Shown piece by piece: positions 28,191-38,328 of a stretch of DNA of 64,000 nucleotides (position 1 is the stretch's first letter; every line of letters starts with the position of its first letter). Below the pieces are notes generated by a model that saw only the letters and a list, made by a program, of their open reading frames with translations, was not told the DNA's origin and ran no database searches. This DNA comes from Frigidibacter albus (lineage in GTDB: Bacteria; Pseudomonadota; Alphaproteobacteria; Rhodobacterales; Rhodobacteraceae), in assembly GCF_009908165.1 (NCBI RefSeq), contig NZ_JAAAUC010000008.1, forward strand, positions 124,001 to 188,000, given 5' to 3'. The position numbers and the translations under genes were made by a program.

Positions 28191-29033
28191 CTAGATCCGC
28201 ACGCCCTCGCGCCCCGCCAGATCCGTGAAGAACTGCCAGGCCACGCGGCCCGACCGCCCCCCGCGGGTCGCCTGCCATTCGATGGCCTCGGCGCGCAGGC
28301 GCTCTTCGCTGATCGCCAGACCGTAGCTGTCGCAATAGCCGCGGATCATCGCCAGGTAGTCATCCTGGTCGCAGGGGTGGAAGCCGAGCCACAGGCCGAA
28401 GCGGTCGGACAGCGAGACCTTTTCCTCGACCGCCTCGGAGGGGCTGATCGCGGTGGAGCGTTCATTCTCGATCATGTCGCGGGGCATCAGGTGGCGGCGG
28501 TTCGAGGTGGCGTAGAACAGCACATTCTCGGGCCGACCCTCGATGCCGCCATCCAGCACCGCCTTCAGCGATTTGTAATGCTGGTCGTCATGGCTGAACG
28601 ACAGGTCGTCGCAGAACAGCACGAACCGGTGGCTGCGGGCGGCGCGCAGATGCGCCAGAAGGCGGCCGACGGTGGGCAGATCGTCCCGCGCCAGCTCCAC
28701 CAGTTTCAGCGGCAGCCCCTCGGCCAGCACGGCGGCGTGAACCGCCTTGACCAGCGAGGATTTCCCCATCCCGCGCGCGCCCCACAGCAGGGCGTTGTTG
28801 GCGGGCAGGCCGCGGGCGAACTGGCGGGTGTTGTCCAGCAGCGTATCGCGCGAGCGGTTGATGCCGACCAGCAGCGACAGGTCCACCCGCGAGACCTTCG
28901 GCACCGGGGCAAGCCGGTCGGGCGCCACCTGCCACAGGAAGGCGTCGGCGGCGCCGAAATCCGGGCTGCGCTGCGGCGGGGGCGCGAGGCGCTCCAGCGC
29001 CTCGGCGATGCGAGTGAGGGCATCCTCGGTCAT
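28191..29033 (-). CDS. AAA-type ATPase, DUF815 family
   Basis: A 280-aa P-loop ATPase. Walker A is '[10 protein letters not shown]' (85-94), Walker B is '[10 protein letters not shown]', and a sensor-like '[12 protein letters not shown]' follows, then '[12 protein letters not shown]'. This matches the DUF815/ATP-binding family whose cellular role is unknown. It is the last gene of the tatABC unit: tatC overlaps its start by 4 nt, suggesting co-translation with the Tat translocase. Whether it acts in protein export is inference from position only. Confidence 0.88.
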   Translation of the reverse strand: MTEDALTRIAEALERLAPPPQRSPDFGAADAFLWQVAPDRLAPVPKVSRVDLSLLVGINRSRDTLLDNTRQFARGLPANNALLWGARGMGKSSLVKAVHAAVLAEGLPLKLVELARDDLPTVGRLLAHLRAARSHRFVLFCDDLSFSHDDQHYKSLKAVLDGGIEGRPENVLFYATSNRRHLMPRDMIENERSTAISPSEAVEEKVSLSDRFGLWLGFHPCDQDDYLAMIRGYCDSYGLAISEERLRAEAIEWQATRGGRSGRVAWQFFTDLAGREGVRI

Positions 29034-29911
29034 CTGGTCTCGACTTCGTCCTCGTCATCCTCGACCCAGAGGCCCTGGGCGCGCAGATCGGCCTCGCGCC
29101 GCTTCTCGATGCGGCGGACCAGCAGGATGGAGACCTCGTAGAGGCCATAGACCACGGTGAACAGCACGAGCTGGCTGATCACGTCGGGCGGCGTGGCGAC
29201 GGCGGCCAGCAGCAGGATCGCCACCACGGCATAGCGGCGGGTGGCGGCGAGGCCCTTCGATCCCACCAGCCCGGCCTTGCCCATCAGCGTCAGCAGCACC
29301 GGCAGCTGGAAGCAGAGGCCGAAGGCCAGGATGAACTTGATGGTCAGGCCCAGATATTCCTGTACCGAGCCCTGGAAGATGATCCCCGCCTCGGCCAGCG
29401 AGGTGCCGGCCTCGGTCGCGCCGGGAATGGCGGTGCCGGGGATGTCGGGCAGCATCGGGCCCTGCTGGAAGCCGAGGAAGAAGCTGAAGGCCATCGGCAG
29501 GATCGCGTAATAGGCGAAGGCCGCCCCGACGATGAACATCGCCGGCGAAGCGACGAGGAACGGCAGGAAGGCGTTCTTCTCGGCCCTGTAGAGCCCCGGC
29601 GCCACGAAGCGCCACAGCTGGTAGCCGATCACCGGGAAGGCCAGAACGAAACCGCCCATGAACGAGATGCTGACGGCGACGAAGAAGCCTTCCTGCAGCT
29701 TGATCAAGTAGAGCCCGCATTCCTGCCCGCGATCGGCCAGCGCGTTGCAGACCGGGACGGTCAGGAAATTGAAGATCGGGTTCCAGACGAAGAAGCACAG
29801 GCACATCGCGCCGATGAAGGCGACGGCGGCCCAGATCAGGCGGGTGCGCAGTTCGGCCAGATGCTCGATCAGCGGGGCAGAGCTGTCCTCGATATCGTCC
29901 TGCGCGCTCAT
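29030..29911 (-). CDS. tatC: Sec-independent protein translocase TatC
   Basis: A 293-aa polytopic membrane protein with six hydrophobic segments. The N-terminal '[14 protein letters not shown]' is the hallmark cytoplasmic signal-peptide recognition region of TatC, which binds twin-arginine signal peptides together with TatB. The C-terminal tail is charged and acidic. It overlaps the downstream DUF815 gene and the upstream tatB by 4 nt each, so the three are translationally coupled. Confidence 0.96.
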   Translation of the reverse strand: MSAQDDIEDSSAPLIEHLAELRTRLIWAAVAFIGAMCLCFFVWNPIFNFLTVPVCNALADRGQECGLYLIKLQEGFFVAVSISFMGGFVLAFPVIGYQLWRFVAPGLYRAEKNAFLPFLVASPAMFIVGAAFAYYAILPMAFSFFLGFQQGPMLPDIPGTAIPGATEAGTSLAEAGIIFQGSVQEYLGLTIKFILAFGLCFQLPVLLTLMGKAGLVGSKGLAATRRYAVVAILLLAAVATPPDVISQLVLFTVVYGLYEVSILLVRRIEKRREADLRAQGLWVEDDEDEVETR

Positions 29912-30549
29912 GCGTCACCCTTGTCGGTCTTGGCGCGTTTGGCACGCTTGGGCGCCGGGGCCTCGGCGGCCTCGGCTGAGGCCGTCGCCTTCGGCTTGGC
30001 GGATTTCGCGGGCTTTTCGGCTTTTGCAGCAGGCGTTTCGGCAGGCGTTTCCGGCGGGGCCGGGCGGCTGCGGGTCTTGGCGATGCGCTTCACAGGGGTC
30101 TCGGGGGCAGGCGCCGCGGGATCGGGCAAGGCCACCGGCGGTTCCACCGGGGCGGCCGTGCGCGCCGCAGCGGCGGCCGCGCGCTCATCGGCCAGCGCCT
30201 GGGTCGCGGGGCCCATCGGCTTGGGGGCAGCGGTCGCGGCCGGTTTCGCCTGCGTCTGGCTGCCCGGCAGCTTCGGCTCCCATTTCTCGAACTTGTCGGC
30301 GGCTTTTTCCAGCGCGTCGAGGCCGAGGGCCTTCTTCGAGGTGGCGGCCTTCAGATCCTTGCCAAGATCCTTCACGCCCGACTCGCGCGCCGCATCGTCC
30401 ATCGCCCGCGAAAACTCGCGCGCCATGCCGCGGGCCTTGCCGGTCATCCGCCCCAGGGTGCGGAACATGACCGGAAGATCCTTGGGCCCCACCACGATCA
30501 ACGCGACGACGCCGATGACCAGAAGCTCGCTCCAGCCGATGTCAAACAT
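29908..30549 (-). CDS. tatB: Sec-independent protein translocase TatB
   Basis: A 213-aa protein. It begins '[19 protein letters not shown]' with the Glu8 conserved in TatB, one transmembrane helix, 'GPKDLP', then an amphipathic helix (about 25-65). A long Ala/Pro/Lys-rich tail occupies residues ~90-213, typical of alphaproteobacterial TatB. It forms the receptor complex with TatC. It starts 68 nt after the tatA stop. Confidence 0.94.
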   Translation of the reverse strand: MFDIGWSELLVIGVVALIVVGPKDLPVMFRTLGRMTGKARGMAREFSRAMDDAARESGVKDLGKDLKAATSKKALGLDALEKAADKFEKWEPKLPGSQTQAKPAATAAPKPMGPATQALADERAAAAAARTAAPVEPPVALPDPAAPAPETPVKRIAKTRSRPAPPETPAETPAAKAEKPAKSAKPKATASAEAAEAPAPKRAKRAKTDKGDA

Positions 30550-30617
30550 TGCTCATGCGTCCCGCAAACGGTTTCATCGGCAGACCCTAACCCGGCAGGG
30601 CGCCGGGGGCCAGCAGC

Positions 30618-30878
30618 TCAGATCCGGTCTTTCTCGGGCTGGATCGGGGTCGCCACCTGGGTCGGCTGCGGGTTCACATGCGGCGGGATCACGTCGCGCG
30701 GCGCAGGCTCGGTGCCGGCGGTCTCGACCTCGTCGGTGCTGTCCTTGACGCCGCGCTTGAAGGCGGTGATGCCCTTGCCGACTTCGCCCATCAGGGACGA
30801 GATCTTGCCGCGGCCGAACAGGACCAGCACCACGACGGCGATCAGCAGAAGGCCGGGCAGGCCGATATTGTTGAGCAT
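30618..30878 (-). CDS. tatA: Sec-independent protein translocase TatA
   Basis: An 86-aa protein: a short N-terminus, one transmembrane helix ('[17 protein letters not shown]'), the conserved 'FGRGKI' hinge, then the amphipathic helix with '[13 protein letters not shown]'. This is the pore-forming Tat component. The internal ATG at 30878 is used because GGGGAG lies upstream and the upstream in-frame codons do not fit the family. First gene of the tatA-tatB-tatC-ATPase unit. Confidence 0.94.
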   Translation of the reverse strand: MLNNIGLPGLLLIAVVVLVLFGRGKISSLMGEVGKGITAFKRGVKDSTDEVETAGTEPAPRDVIPPHVNPQPTQVATPIQPEKDRI

Positions 30879-31027
30879 GTCATTCTCCCCTCGGGCCACA
30901 CATCGGGCCCGTTGTCTCCGCAAACATTTATGACCTCGGGCCGCGCAATCAAAGCCCGATTCCGGTCTGGGGCCGGATTATTTTGTCACAAGGGCGGGAA
31001 GTTGCCTCGGTTGCAGCTGCGAGGATC

Positions 31028-31279
31028 GCTGTCAGAGGGCAGCACGCGTCCGCCGGGTGGGCGAGCACCAGAAGTTCTAGGCACTTTATGGTGCGGCCTT
31101 CCTCCACAGGATTTCTAGGCGGAGCGGTTGAGTAGCGCCCGCCCGAGGGGGGTGATGAGCGACAAGAAATCCTCCAGTGGAGGATTTCCGCGAAGAACGC
31201 CCGGCCGAAAACGCGCAGCTTGGGCCGGGCCGGAAGGCGGGCGCTGCCCGGCGGCGCCAAGGCGCCTTGATTCCGGGCA
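31028..31279 (-). repeat. dispersed intergenic repeat, copy 2 (with inserted module)
   Basis: Same family as copies 1, 3 and 4, in reverse orientation: it begins on the + strand with CTGTCAGAGGGCAG and ends with GGCGCCTTGATTCCGGGC. It is longer than the others because about 85 bp (roughly 31151-31236) interrupt the central hairpin. That insert contains a 21-bp palindrome (31167-31187). Confidence 0.83.
31151..31236. repeat. palindromic insert module, copy A
   Basis: This is the segment present in repeat copy 2 but absent from copies 1, 3 and 4. It includes GGTGATGAGCGA, the palindrome AAATCCTCCA-G-TGGAGGATTT and CCGCGAAGAACGCCCGGCC. The same order of elements recurs inverted at 32614-32710. 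Confidence 0.75.
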
Positions 31280-31300
31280 AGAAAAGGGTTCGCGGAGCCC

Positions 31301-32419
<1,119 letters not shown>

Positions 32420-32901
32420 CGGGTTTTGCGGGGGCCGAGATAGCAGGCAGGGGGCTGTGCTGCAAGCGGTGGCAGGGGGAGGGAAGGTCGCAGGCAGAGG
32501 TTCGGCTGGCGGCCTTGGTGCGCCGCTGCCCCGCCCGCCTTGGCGAAGGCCATCGCCTTCGCCACACGCTGCCCTCTCCACCCACACCGGACGGGCCCCC
32601 AAAGGGCCCGGCCAGCGCCCGCCCTCCCGGCCCGGCCACGGGCCGGGCGTTCTTCGCGGAAATCTTCCACTGGAAGATTTCTTTTCGCTCATCACCCCTC
32701 GGCGGGCGCTTCTCGCCCGCCAGGTCGGGCGCTGTCCTCACCCGGTCTCGTGTTGCCAGCGGCTCCGGTCGCTTTCGTCTCGCACGGGCGGGGCGAGGCA
32801 ATGCCTCGCCTTCTTCCGCCCGACCCGAGCGGCTCGCAGGCTGCAAGAGGATGGGATTGAGAGGTCCCGACAGCTGCACAAGCCGCACGCGCCCCGCCCC
32901 C
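32420..32901. other. palindrome-rich intergenic region (482 bp)
   Basis: No gene is supported. It contains at least three near-perfect dyads: 32542-32563 (GGCGAAGGC/GCCTTCGCC), 32660-32680 (AAATCTTCCA/TGGAAGATTT) and 32792-32810 (GGCGAGGCA/TGCCTCGCC), plus the copy B module. It separates the ABC ATPase start from the stop of the histidine phosphatase gene. Confidence 0.7.
32614..32710. repeat. palindromic insert module, copy B (solo)
   Basis: Inverted relative to copy A, it reads GCGCCCGCC, CGGGCCGGGCGTTCTTCGCGG, the palindrome AAATCTTCCA-C-TGGAAGATTT, then TCGCTCATCACCCCTCGG. The palindrome differs from copy A by a matched pair of substitutions, one in each arm, so pairing is preserved. Confidence 0.75.
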
Positions 32902-33513
32902 TCACAACCCCGCGACCGTCTCCATCGCCCGCCAGGAATGCACCGGCACCAGATCGGGCAGCGTCACGGCCCAGACCTGGCCGCCGCCATGCGGCTGGTC
33001 CTCGGCGCGCGAGATCAGGCGGCCCGCCAGATGGCACCACAGCAGCGTGCCGATGCCGCCATGGCCGACCAGCAGCAGGTCGCCCACCTGCCTGTCCGGG
33101 CAGGTGCCCCCGGCGCGCACCGGCGTCAGCAGGCGGCACAGCGCATCCGCGGCGCGGGCCTGCGCGTCCACCGCCCGCTCCCAGCCCTCGATGCTGTCTT
33201 CGGGATGGGCGAACAGCGCGCTCGCCAGCTCCTCATGCCGGGCATGGGGCACATGGCCGGTGGCGGAGCGGTCGATCTCGCCCATGCCTTCGGCGATCTC
33301 GACCGTCAGCCCCAGAGATTCGGCAAGATAGGCGGCGGTTTCCCGCGCCCTGCGCTCGGCGCTGGCAATGATCCGCGTGGTGCCGGCCGGCCAGCCGAGG
33401 CTGGCGATCACCCGCATCCGGGCGCGGCCGCGGGCCCGCAGGCCCCAGTCCGGCACCGGCACCTCGGGGTCGCAGGCGACCTCGGGATGCGACAGATAGC
33501 GCAGCACCGGCAC
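32902..33513 (-). CDS. histidine phosphatase family protein
   Basis: A 203-aa member of the phosphoglycerate-mutase-like superfamily. The N-terminal motif reads 'LRYLSHPEV', keeping the nucleophilic His but with Ser and Pro flanking it instead of the usual R-H-G. The second Arg is in 'ASAERRARETA' and the second His in 'LLVGHGGIGT'. The length suits a small-molecule phosphatase; substrate unknown. It starts 11 nt after the SDR gene, so the two are co-transcribed. Confidence 0.82.
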   Translation of the reverse strand: MPVLRYLSHPEVACDPEVPVPDWGLRARGRARMRVIASLGWPAGTTRIIASAERRARETAAYLAESLGLTVEIAEGMGEIDRSATGHVPHARHEELASALFAHPEDSIEGWERAVDAQARAADALCRLLTPVRAGGTCPDRQVGDLLLVGHGGIGTLLWCHLAGRLISRAEDQPHGGGQVWAVTLPDLVPVHSWRAMETVAGL

Positions 33514-33524
33514 CGGGGCGCCCC

Positions 33525-34301
33525 CTAGACGGTGGCGTTATGGGCGCCGCCGTCCAGAGAGATGTTCTGGCCGACGATGAACCCGGCATGGGCGGAACAC
33601 AGGAAGGCACACATCGCCCCGAACTCGGCAGCGGTGCCATAGCGGCGCGCGGGGATGGTGGCGGCGCGCTTGACGCGCGCCTCGGCCATGGTCAGCCCCT
33701 CGGCGGCGGACACGCCCCGGTCCAGCGCATCGGCGCGGTCGGTGTCATGGATGCCGGGCAGCAGGTTGTTGATCGTCACCCCCATCGGCGCCACCTGCCG
33801 CGCGGTGCCGGCGACAAAGCCGGTCAAGCCGGCGCGGGCAGAGTTCGACAGCCCAAGCTGCGCAATCGGCGATTTCACCGAGTTCGAGGTGATGTTGACC
33901 ACCCTGCCCCAGCCACGGTCGATCATCCCCGGCATCAGCGCCTGCATCAGCGCGATCGGCGTCAGCATGTTGGCGTCGAGCGCCTTGATGAAATCGTCGC
34001 GGCTCCAGTCGGACCACATGCCTGGCGGCGGACCGCCGGCATTGGTCACCAGGATGTCCACCGCCCCCGCAGCCTCCAGCACCTTGGCGCGGCCCTCGGG
34101 CGTGGTGATGTCGGCGGCAATCGCGGTCACCTGCACGCCCTTGGCGCGCAGGGTCTCGGCGGTTGCCTCCAGCGCCTCGGCGCCGCGGGCGTTGATGACC
34201 AGATCGACGCCCGCCTCTGCCAGCGCCTCGGCGCAGCCCCGGCCAAGCCCCTTCGATGCCGCCGTCACCAGCGCGCGCCGGCCCCTGATCCCAAGATCCA
34301 T
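33525..34301 (-). CDS. SDR family oxidoreductase (3-oxoacyl reductase-like)
   Basis: A 258-aa Rossmann-fold protein with 'VTAASKGLG' as cofactor loop, 'NARG' and 'TNAGGPPPG'. The Ser region is 'NITSNSVKSP'. The Y-x-x-x-K position reads 'LSNSARAGL', so both Tyr and Lys are replaced; the subfamily may use other residues or may not be a classical dehydrogenase. The C-terminus 'GQNISLDGGAHN' is standard. The start at MDLGIRG is favoured because GAAGGA lies 9 nt upstream; an ATG three codons earlier is possible. Its promoter region is shared with the divergent Hint gene. Confidence 0.85.
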   Translation of the reverse strand: MDLGIRGRRALVTAASKGLGRGCAEALAEAGVDLVINARGAEALEATAETLRAKGVQVTAIAADITTPEGRAKVLEAAGAVDILVTNAGGPPPGMWSDWSRDDFIKALDANMLTPIALMQALMPGMIDRGWGRVVNITSNSVKSPIAQLGLSNSARAGLTGFVAGTARQVAPMGVTINNLLPGIHDTDRADALDRGVSAAEGLTMAEARVKRAATIPARRYGTAAEFGAMCAFLCSAHAGFIVGQNISLDGGAHNATV

Positions 34302-34366
34302 ATCCGTCATTCCTTCGTCTGTCTTTGAGGGCGCAGCCCGCAATCGTCGCGTGTTGCGAAACAAAT

Positions 34367-34402
34367 CCACGGGCTGCGCCACATTTTCGCCCGTGGTTGA
34401 CC
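34367..34402 (+). promoter_or_regulatory. operator-like dyad abutting a -35-like element
   Basis: A perfect 8-bp dyad (CCACGGGC at 34367 and GCCCGTGG at 34389) lies directly before TTGACC (34397-34402), a good -35 match. The best -10 at the right distance (GATAGC, 34419) is weak. It sits in the 193-bp divergent gap between the SDR and Hint genes, so a regulator bound there could control one or both. Confidence 0.35.
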
Positions 34403-34494
34403 CTTATGAAACCAATCTGATAGCCCAGTCTTCAGATAAACCCCTTGAAGTCGCAAGATGCCCGCGTCCTGACGTCGCCACAAGCCCGGACAAG

Positions 34495-35538
34495 ATGATG
34501 ACCCGCCCCGCCGCCCCGCCCCCGCCGCCCGACGGCACCACCCCTGCCCTTCCTGGGCTGGCCGCGCAGGTGTTTCCGGCGGATGTCCTGCAGGTGGTCG
34601 CAGGCGCCAATCAGGGCGACGGCGTTGCCGAGCCCGACCTTTGCGAGGCCGGCGACATCTACCGCCTGCATCGCAGCGCGCGGCCCCTGCGGCTGATGCT
34701 GTGCCCGCAAACCGGCGACGGGCAGGCGCAGACCGTGGCCGAAGGGTCTGACATCGGCGCGCCCGGCGACCGGGTGACGCTGCTGTCGCTGCTGACGCTG
34801 ATGGCCCCCGATGCCGACAAGCTGGAGGTGCTGGTGATCCGCCACGACGCCTCGGACCGGCATTTCGCGCTGCCGCTGTCGCCCGTCGCGCCGCGCACCG
34901 ACTATACGCTGCTGACCGTCAGCCCGCCCCCGCCCGATGTGCGGCTGTCGGACATGGTCTGCGTGTCCTTCACCCGCGGCACGATGATTGCCATGGCGGG
35001 CGGCGCGCAAAAGCCGGTGGAGCAGCTGGTGGTCGGCGACCGCGTGCTGACCCGCGACAACGGCCCGCAAGCGATCCGCTGGCTGGGCCATGCGACGCTG
35101 CGCGCCTCGGGCAGCTTCGCACCCGTCGTCATCAGCCGCGGCACGCTTGGCAATGCCGGCGACCTGATCGTCAGCCAGCATCACCGCATCTTCCTCTATC
35201 AGCGCGGCGAGCAGCGGGTGGGCGGCACCGCCGAGCTGCTGGTGCAGGCCAAGCATCTGGTGGATGGGGAATCGATCTGGCTGCGCGAGGGCGGGTTCGT
35301 CGACTACTTCAGCCTGGTCTTCGACCACCATGAGATCATCTATGCCGAGGGCATCCCGTGTGAGAGTCTGCTGGTGAGCGAGGCGACGCTGAGCCTGCTG
35401 CCGCAGGCATTTTCGGCGGAAGTGCGGGCGCGGTTCCCCGGCCTCAGCCAGCGCCAGCATTTCGGGACCGAGGCGTCGCGCACCGCGCTGGATGCCATTG
35501 GCCGGGACGCGCTGCTGCGGGGACGGCGGCGGGACTGA
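34495..35538 (+). CDS. Hint (Hedgehog/intein) domain protein
   Basis: A 347-aa protein. The N-terminal ~150 residues are a variable region after a Pro-rich start. From ~155 comes a Hint domain: 'VSFTRGTMIAM', 'VEQLVVGDRVLTRDNGPQAI', 'LIVSQHHRIFL' and 'HLVDGESI'. Proteins of this type are numerous in Rhodobacterales and are thought to be self-processing. The usual first Cys (C-F-T-x-G-T) is replaced here by Ser158, with Cys156 two residues earlier, so splicing or cleavage chemistry could be altered. ATG 34495 and 34498 are both possible starts. No signal peptide; function unknown. Confidence 0.8.
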   Translation: MMTRPAAPPPPPDGTTPALPGLAAQVFPADVLQVVAGANQGDGVAEPDLCEAGDIYRLHRSARPLRLMLCPQTGDGQAQTVAEGSDIGAPGDRVTLLSLLTLMAPDADKLEVLVIRHDASDRHFALPLSPVAPRTDYTLLTVSPPPPDVRLSDMVCVSFTRGTMIAMAGGAQKPVEQLVVGDRVLTRDNGPQAIRWLGHATLRASGSFAPVVISRGTLGNAGDLIVSQHHRIFLYQRGEQRVGGTAELLVQAKHLVDGESIWLREGGFVDYFSLVFDHHEIIYAEGIPCESLLVSEATLSLLPQAFSAEVRARFPGLSQRQHFGTEASRTALDAIGRDALLRGRRRD

Positions 35539-35845
35539 AGTGGTTTTGTCGCCGTGAAGTCACTGTCAGAGGGCAGCGCCCGTCCGCCGGGTGGGCGGCT
35601 ACGGTGGTTCTCGGCGCTTTATGGTGCGGCTTACCTCCACGCGCGTTCTAGGCGCTGGCGTGGAAAGCGCCCGCCCGAGGGGGCGGACGGGCGCTGCCCG
35701 GCGGCGCCAAGGCGCCTTGATTCCGGGCGAAGAAGCGTCGGTCATAGCTCGCGCTCCAGCCTTCTCCCGGAAGCCCGAACCAGCCCACCCCCTCCCCCTT
35801 CCGCAGCGATGGACGCAGCCCGCGGCATCGGCTACACCGCGCCCC
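35539..35845. other. intergenic region with repeat copy 3 (307 bp)
   Basis: Repeat copy 3 fills 35559-35729. The remaining ~116 bp up to the prfC start should hold the prfC promoter; I see no clear -35/-10 pair and no gene. Confidence 0.6.
35559..35729 (-). repeat. dispersed intergenic repeat, copy 3
   Basis: Reverse orientation, about 171 bp: GTCACTGTCAGAGGGCAG at the left, CGCCGGGTGGGCGG, TTTATGG, TCTAGGCGC, then the CGCCCGCCCGAGG hairpin and GGCGCCAAGGCGCC with TTCCGGGC at the right. It matches copies 1 and 4 nearly end to end when reversed. Confidence 0.87.
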
Positions 35846-37450
35846 ATGCTCGACCAATCCAACCGCCCCGCCCTTCCGCCCGAAATTGCCCGCCGCCGGA
35901 CCTTTGCGATCATCTCGCATCCCGACGCCGGCAAGACCACGCTGACCGAGAAGTTCCTGCTGTTCGGCGGCGCGATCCAGATGGCCGGGCAGGTCCGTGC
36001 CAAGGGCGAGGCGCGGCGCACAAGGTCCGACTTCATGAAGATGGAGCAGGAGCGCGGGATCTCGGTGTCCGCCTCGGCGATGAGCTTTGAGTACAAGGGC
36101 TGGCGGTTCAACCTGGTGGACACGCCCGGCCACTCGGATTTCTCGGAAGACACCTACCGCACGCTGACGGCGGTCGATGCCGCGATCATGGTGATCGACG
36201 GCGCCAAGGGCGTGGAGAGCCAGACCCGCAAGCTGTTCGAGGTCTGCCGCCTGCGCGATCTGCCGATCCTGACCTTCTGCAACAAGATGGACCGGGAAAG
36301 CCGCGACACCTTCGAGATCATCGACGAGATCCAGGAGAACCTCGCCATCGACGTGGCGCCCGCCAGCTGGCCGATCGGCATGGGCCGCGATTTCCTGGGC
36401 TGCTATGACATCGTGCATGACCGGCTGGAGTTGATCGACCGCGCCGACCGCAACCGGGTGGCGGAATCGATCAAGATCAACGGGCTGGACGATCCGCTGC
36501 TGGCCGAACACGTGCCCGCCGAGCAGCTGGCGACCCTGCGCGACGAGCTGGAGATGGCGCGCGAATTGCTGCCCGCCTTCGACCGGCAAAGCTTCCTCGA
36601 GGGGCACATGACCCCGATCTGGTTCGGGTCCGCCATCAACTCGTTCGGCGTGCGCGAGCTGATGGACGGCATGGGCGAGTTCGGCCCCGAGCCGCAGCCG
36701 CAAAAGGCCGCCGAGCGCCAGATCGCGGCCGATGAGACCGCCGTCACCGGCTTCGTCTTCAAGGTGCAGGCCAACATGGACCCCAAGCACCGCGACCGGG
36801 TGGCGTTCGTGCGCCTCGCCTCGGGGCATTTCGAGCGCGGGATGAAGCTGCTGCATGTGCGCAGCAAGAAGCAGATGTCGGTGTCGAACCCGGTGCTGTT
36901 CCTTGCTGCCGACCGCGAGCTGGCCGAGGAGGCCTGGGCGGGCGACATCATCGGCATCCCCAACCACGGCCAGCTGCGGATCGGCGACGGGCTGACCGAG
37001 GGCGAGAACCTGCGCTTCACCGGCATCCCCTCCTTCGCGCCCGAGCTGCTGCAGACGGTGCGCGCGGGCGATCCGATGAAGGCCAAGCATCTGGAAAAGG
37101 CACTGATGCAATTCGCCGAGGAGGGCGCGGCCAAGGTGTTCAAGCCCGCCATCGGGTCAGGCTTCATCGTCGGCGTCGTCGGCGCGCTGCAATTCGAGGT
37201 GCTGGCGAGCCGGATCGAGCAGGAATATTCCCTGCCCGTGCGCTTCGAGGGCAGCCAGTTCACCTCGGCCCGCTGGGTCACCGGGCCCAAGGCCGAGGTG
37301 GACCGTTTCACCAACATCAACAAGCAGCATATCGCCCATGACCATGACGGCGACATCGTGTTCCTGACCCGGTTGCAGTGGGACATCGACCGCATCGTGC
37401 GCGACTTCCCCGAGCTGCGGCTGACCGCGACGAAGGAAATGATGGTGTGA
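35846..37450 (+). CDS. prfC: peptide chain release factor 3
   Basis: A 534-aa GTPase of the translational factor family. G1 is 'SHPDAGKTTLTEK' (~24-36), the switch/G2 region 'RSDFMKMEQERGISV', G3 'DTPGHSDF' and G4 'FCNKMDRE'. The EF-G-like domains 2 and 3 follow. RF3 recycles RF1/RF2 from terminated ribosomes. The start MLDQSNRP is chosen because the upstream in-frame codons lie in the repeat. Its stop overlaps the next gene's GTG start by 4 nt. Confidence 0.96.
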   Translation: MLDQSNRPALPPEIARRRTFAIISHPDAGKTTLTEKFLLFGGAIQMAGQVRAKGEARRTRSDFMKMEQERGISVSASAMSFEYKGWRFNLVDTPGHSDFSEDTYRTLTAVDAAIMVIDGAKGVESQTRKLFEVCRLRDLPILTFCNKMDRESRDTFEIIDEIQENLAIDVAPASWPIGMGRDFLGCYDIVHDRLELIDRADRNRVAESIKINGLDDPLLAEHVPAEQLATLRDELEMARELLPAFDRQSFLEGHMTPIWFGSAINSFGVRELMDGMGEFGPEPQPQKAAERQIAADETAVTGFVFKVQANMDPKHRDRVAFVRLASGHFERGMKLLHVRSKKQMSVSNPVLFLAADRELAEEAWAGDIIGIPNHGQLRIGDGLTEGENLRFTGIPSFAPELLQTVRAGDPMKAKHLEKALMQFAEEGAAKVFKPAIGSGFIVGVVGALQFEVLASRIEQEYSLPVRFEGSQFTSARWVTGPKAEVDRFTNINKQHIAHDHDGDIVFLTRLQWDIDRIVRDFPELRLTATKEMMV

Positions 37451-38241
37451 CCGGCCCCGCCGACCTTGGCCCCGCCGAACCTGGCCCCGCCGACCCTGGG
37501 CTGACCTATCCCGGCGGCAGCGAGGCGTTGACGGCCCTGTGGCAAAAGCGCCGCGCGCCGATGGGACTGGCCGCGGGCGAGGCGCTGCCGCTGGAGTTCG
37601 ACCTGGCGGCGCTGGCGCAGCAGCTGGTGCCCGCAGAACTGCCGCCGCAGCCGCGCCGCGCCTCGAGCCATATGCGCAAGTTCAGGCTGCTGGCGGCGGA
37701 ACACGCCGGGCGCAGCGAGCTGGAGCTGCTGAACGCTCTGTGCATCGCCCACCTGCGCCGGCGCAGCTTTCCGGCCGAGGCGCCGCTGCTGTTCCACCGG
37801 ATCTGGGAGGAGCAGGGCGAGACCCTGCTGACCACGCTGTCCACCCGCTGGCTGATCTCCAGCATCATAACCTTTGCCGATCATGGCCGGACCGAGCCAC
37901 AGCGCCGTCTGGGCCAGTCGCTGAACGTGCTGTTCTCGGTGATGAAGCTCTACGAATATGAACGCCTGCATTCGGGGTTCGAGCCGGACCAGCCCTTCCG
38001 GCTGAACAAGCGTGCCAAGGGCCCGCTGCCGATGGAGATGCCAGGCTTTTCGCTGACGCATGGCGAGCTCGACGTCAACCTGCTGGCGCCGATCTGGGCC
38101 GAGGCGCTGGAGGTGCCGGTGGCCGGCCCGCTGGCCTGCCAGCTGCTGGAGCGGCTGAACGCCGACAGCGGCACGCTGTTCCGGCGCCTTGCGGTGATGC
38201 GCGACAAGCTGCGCGCCCGCAAGGGCGGCGACGCGGAATGA
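37447..38241 (+). CDS. hypothetical protein coupled to prfC
   Basis: A 264-aa protein beginning at a GTG that overlaps the prfC stop (GTGA). The first ~20 residues are Pro/Ala/Gly-rich. The rest is predicted mostly helical, with 'RRASSHMRKFRLLAAEHAGR', 'LLTTLSTRWLISSIITFADHG' and 'LNVLFSVMKLYEYERL' as conserved-looking blocks. I recognise no family, signal peptide or membrane helix. Coupling with RF3 suggests co-expression only. Confidence 0.7.
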   Translation: MTGPADLGPAEPGPADPGLTYPGGSEALTALWQKRRAPMGLAAGEALPLEFDLAALAQQLVPAELPPQPRRASSHMRKFRLLAAEHAGRSELELLNALCIAHLRRRSFPAEAPLLFHRIWEEQGETLLTTLSTRWLISSIITFADHGRTEPQRRLGQSLNVLFSVMKLYEYERLHSGFEPDQPFRLNKRAKGPLPMEMPGFSLTHGELDVNLLAPIWAEALEVPVAGPLACQLLERLNADSGTLFRRLAVMRDKLRARKGGDAE

Positions 38242-38328
38242 TGGCGCGGAGTGATGGCGTGAGGAGAGTGATGGTGCTGCTGGCGATCCGTGCTAGGGGT
38301 GGTCTTTCCCCAACCCCGGAGCAGCCGC

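Larger units (their letters stand above)
30879..31300. other. intergenic region with repeat copy 2 (422 bp)
   Basis: It holds the promoter side of tatA (30879-31027, including a run of A/T-richer sequence around 30960-31000) and then repeat copy 2 with its inserted module. I see no gene of its own. Confidence 0.6.
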
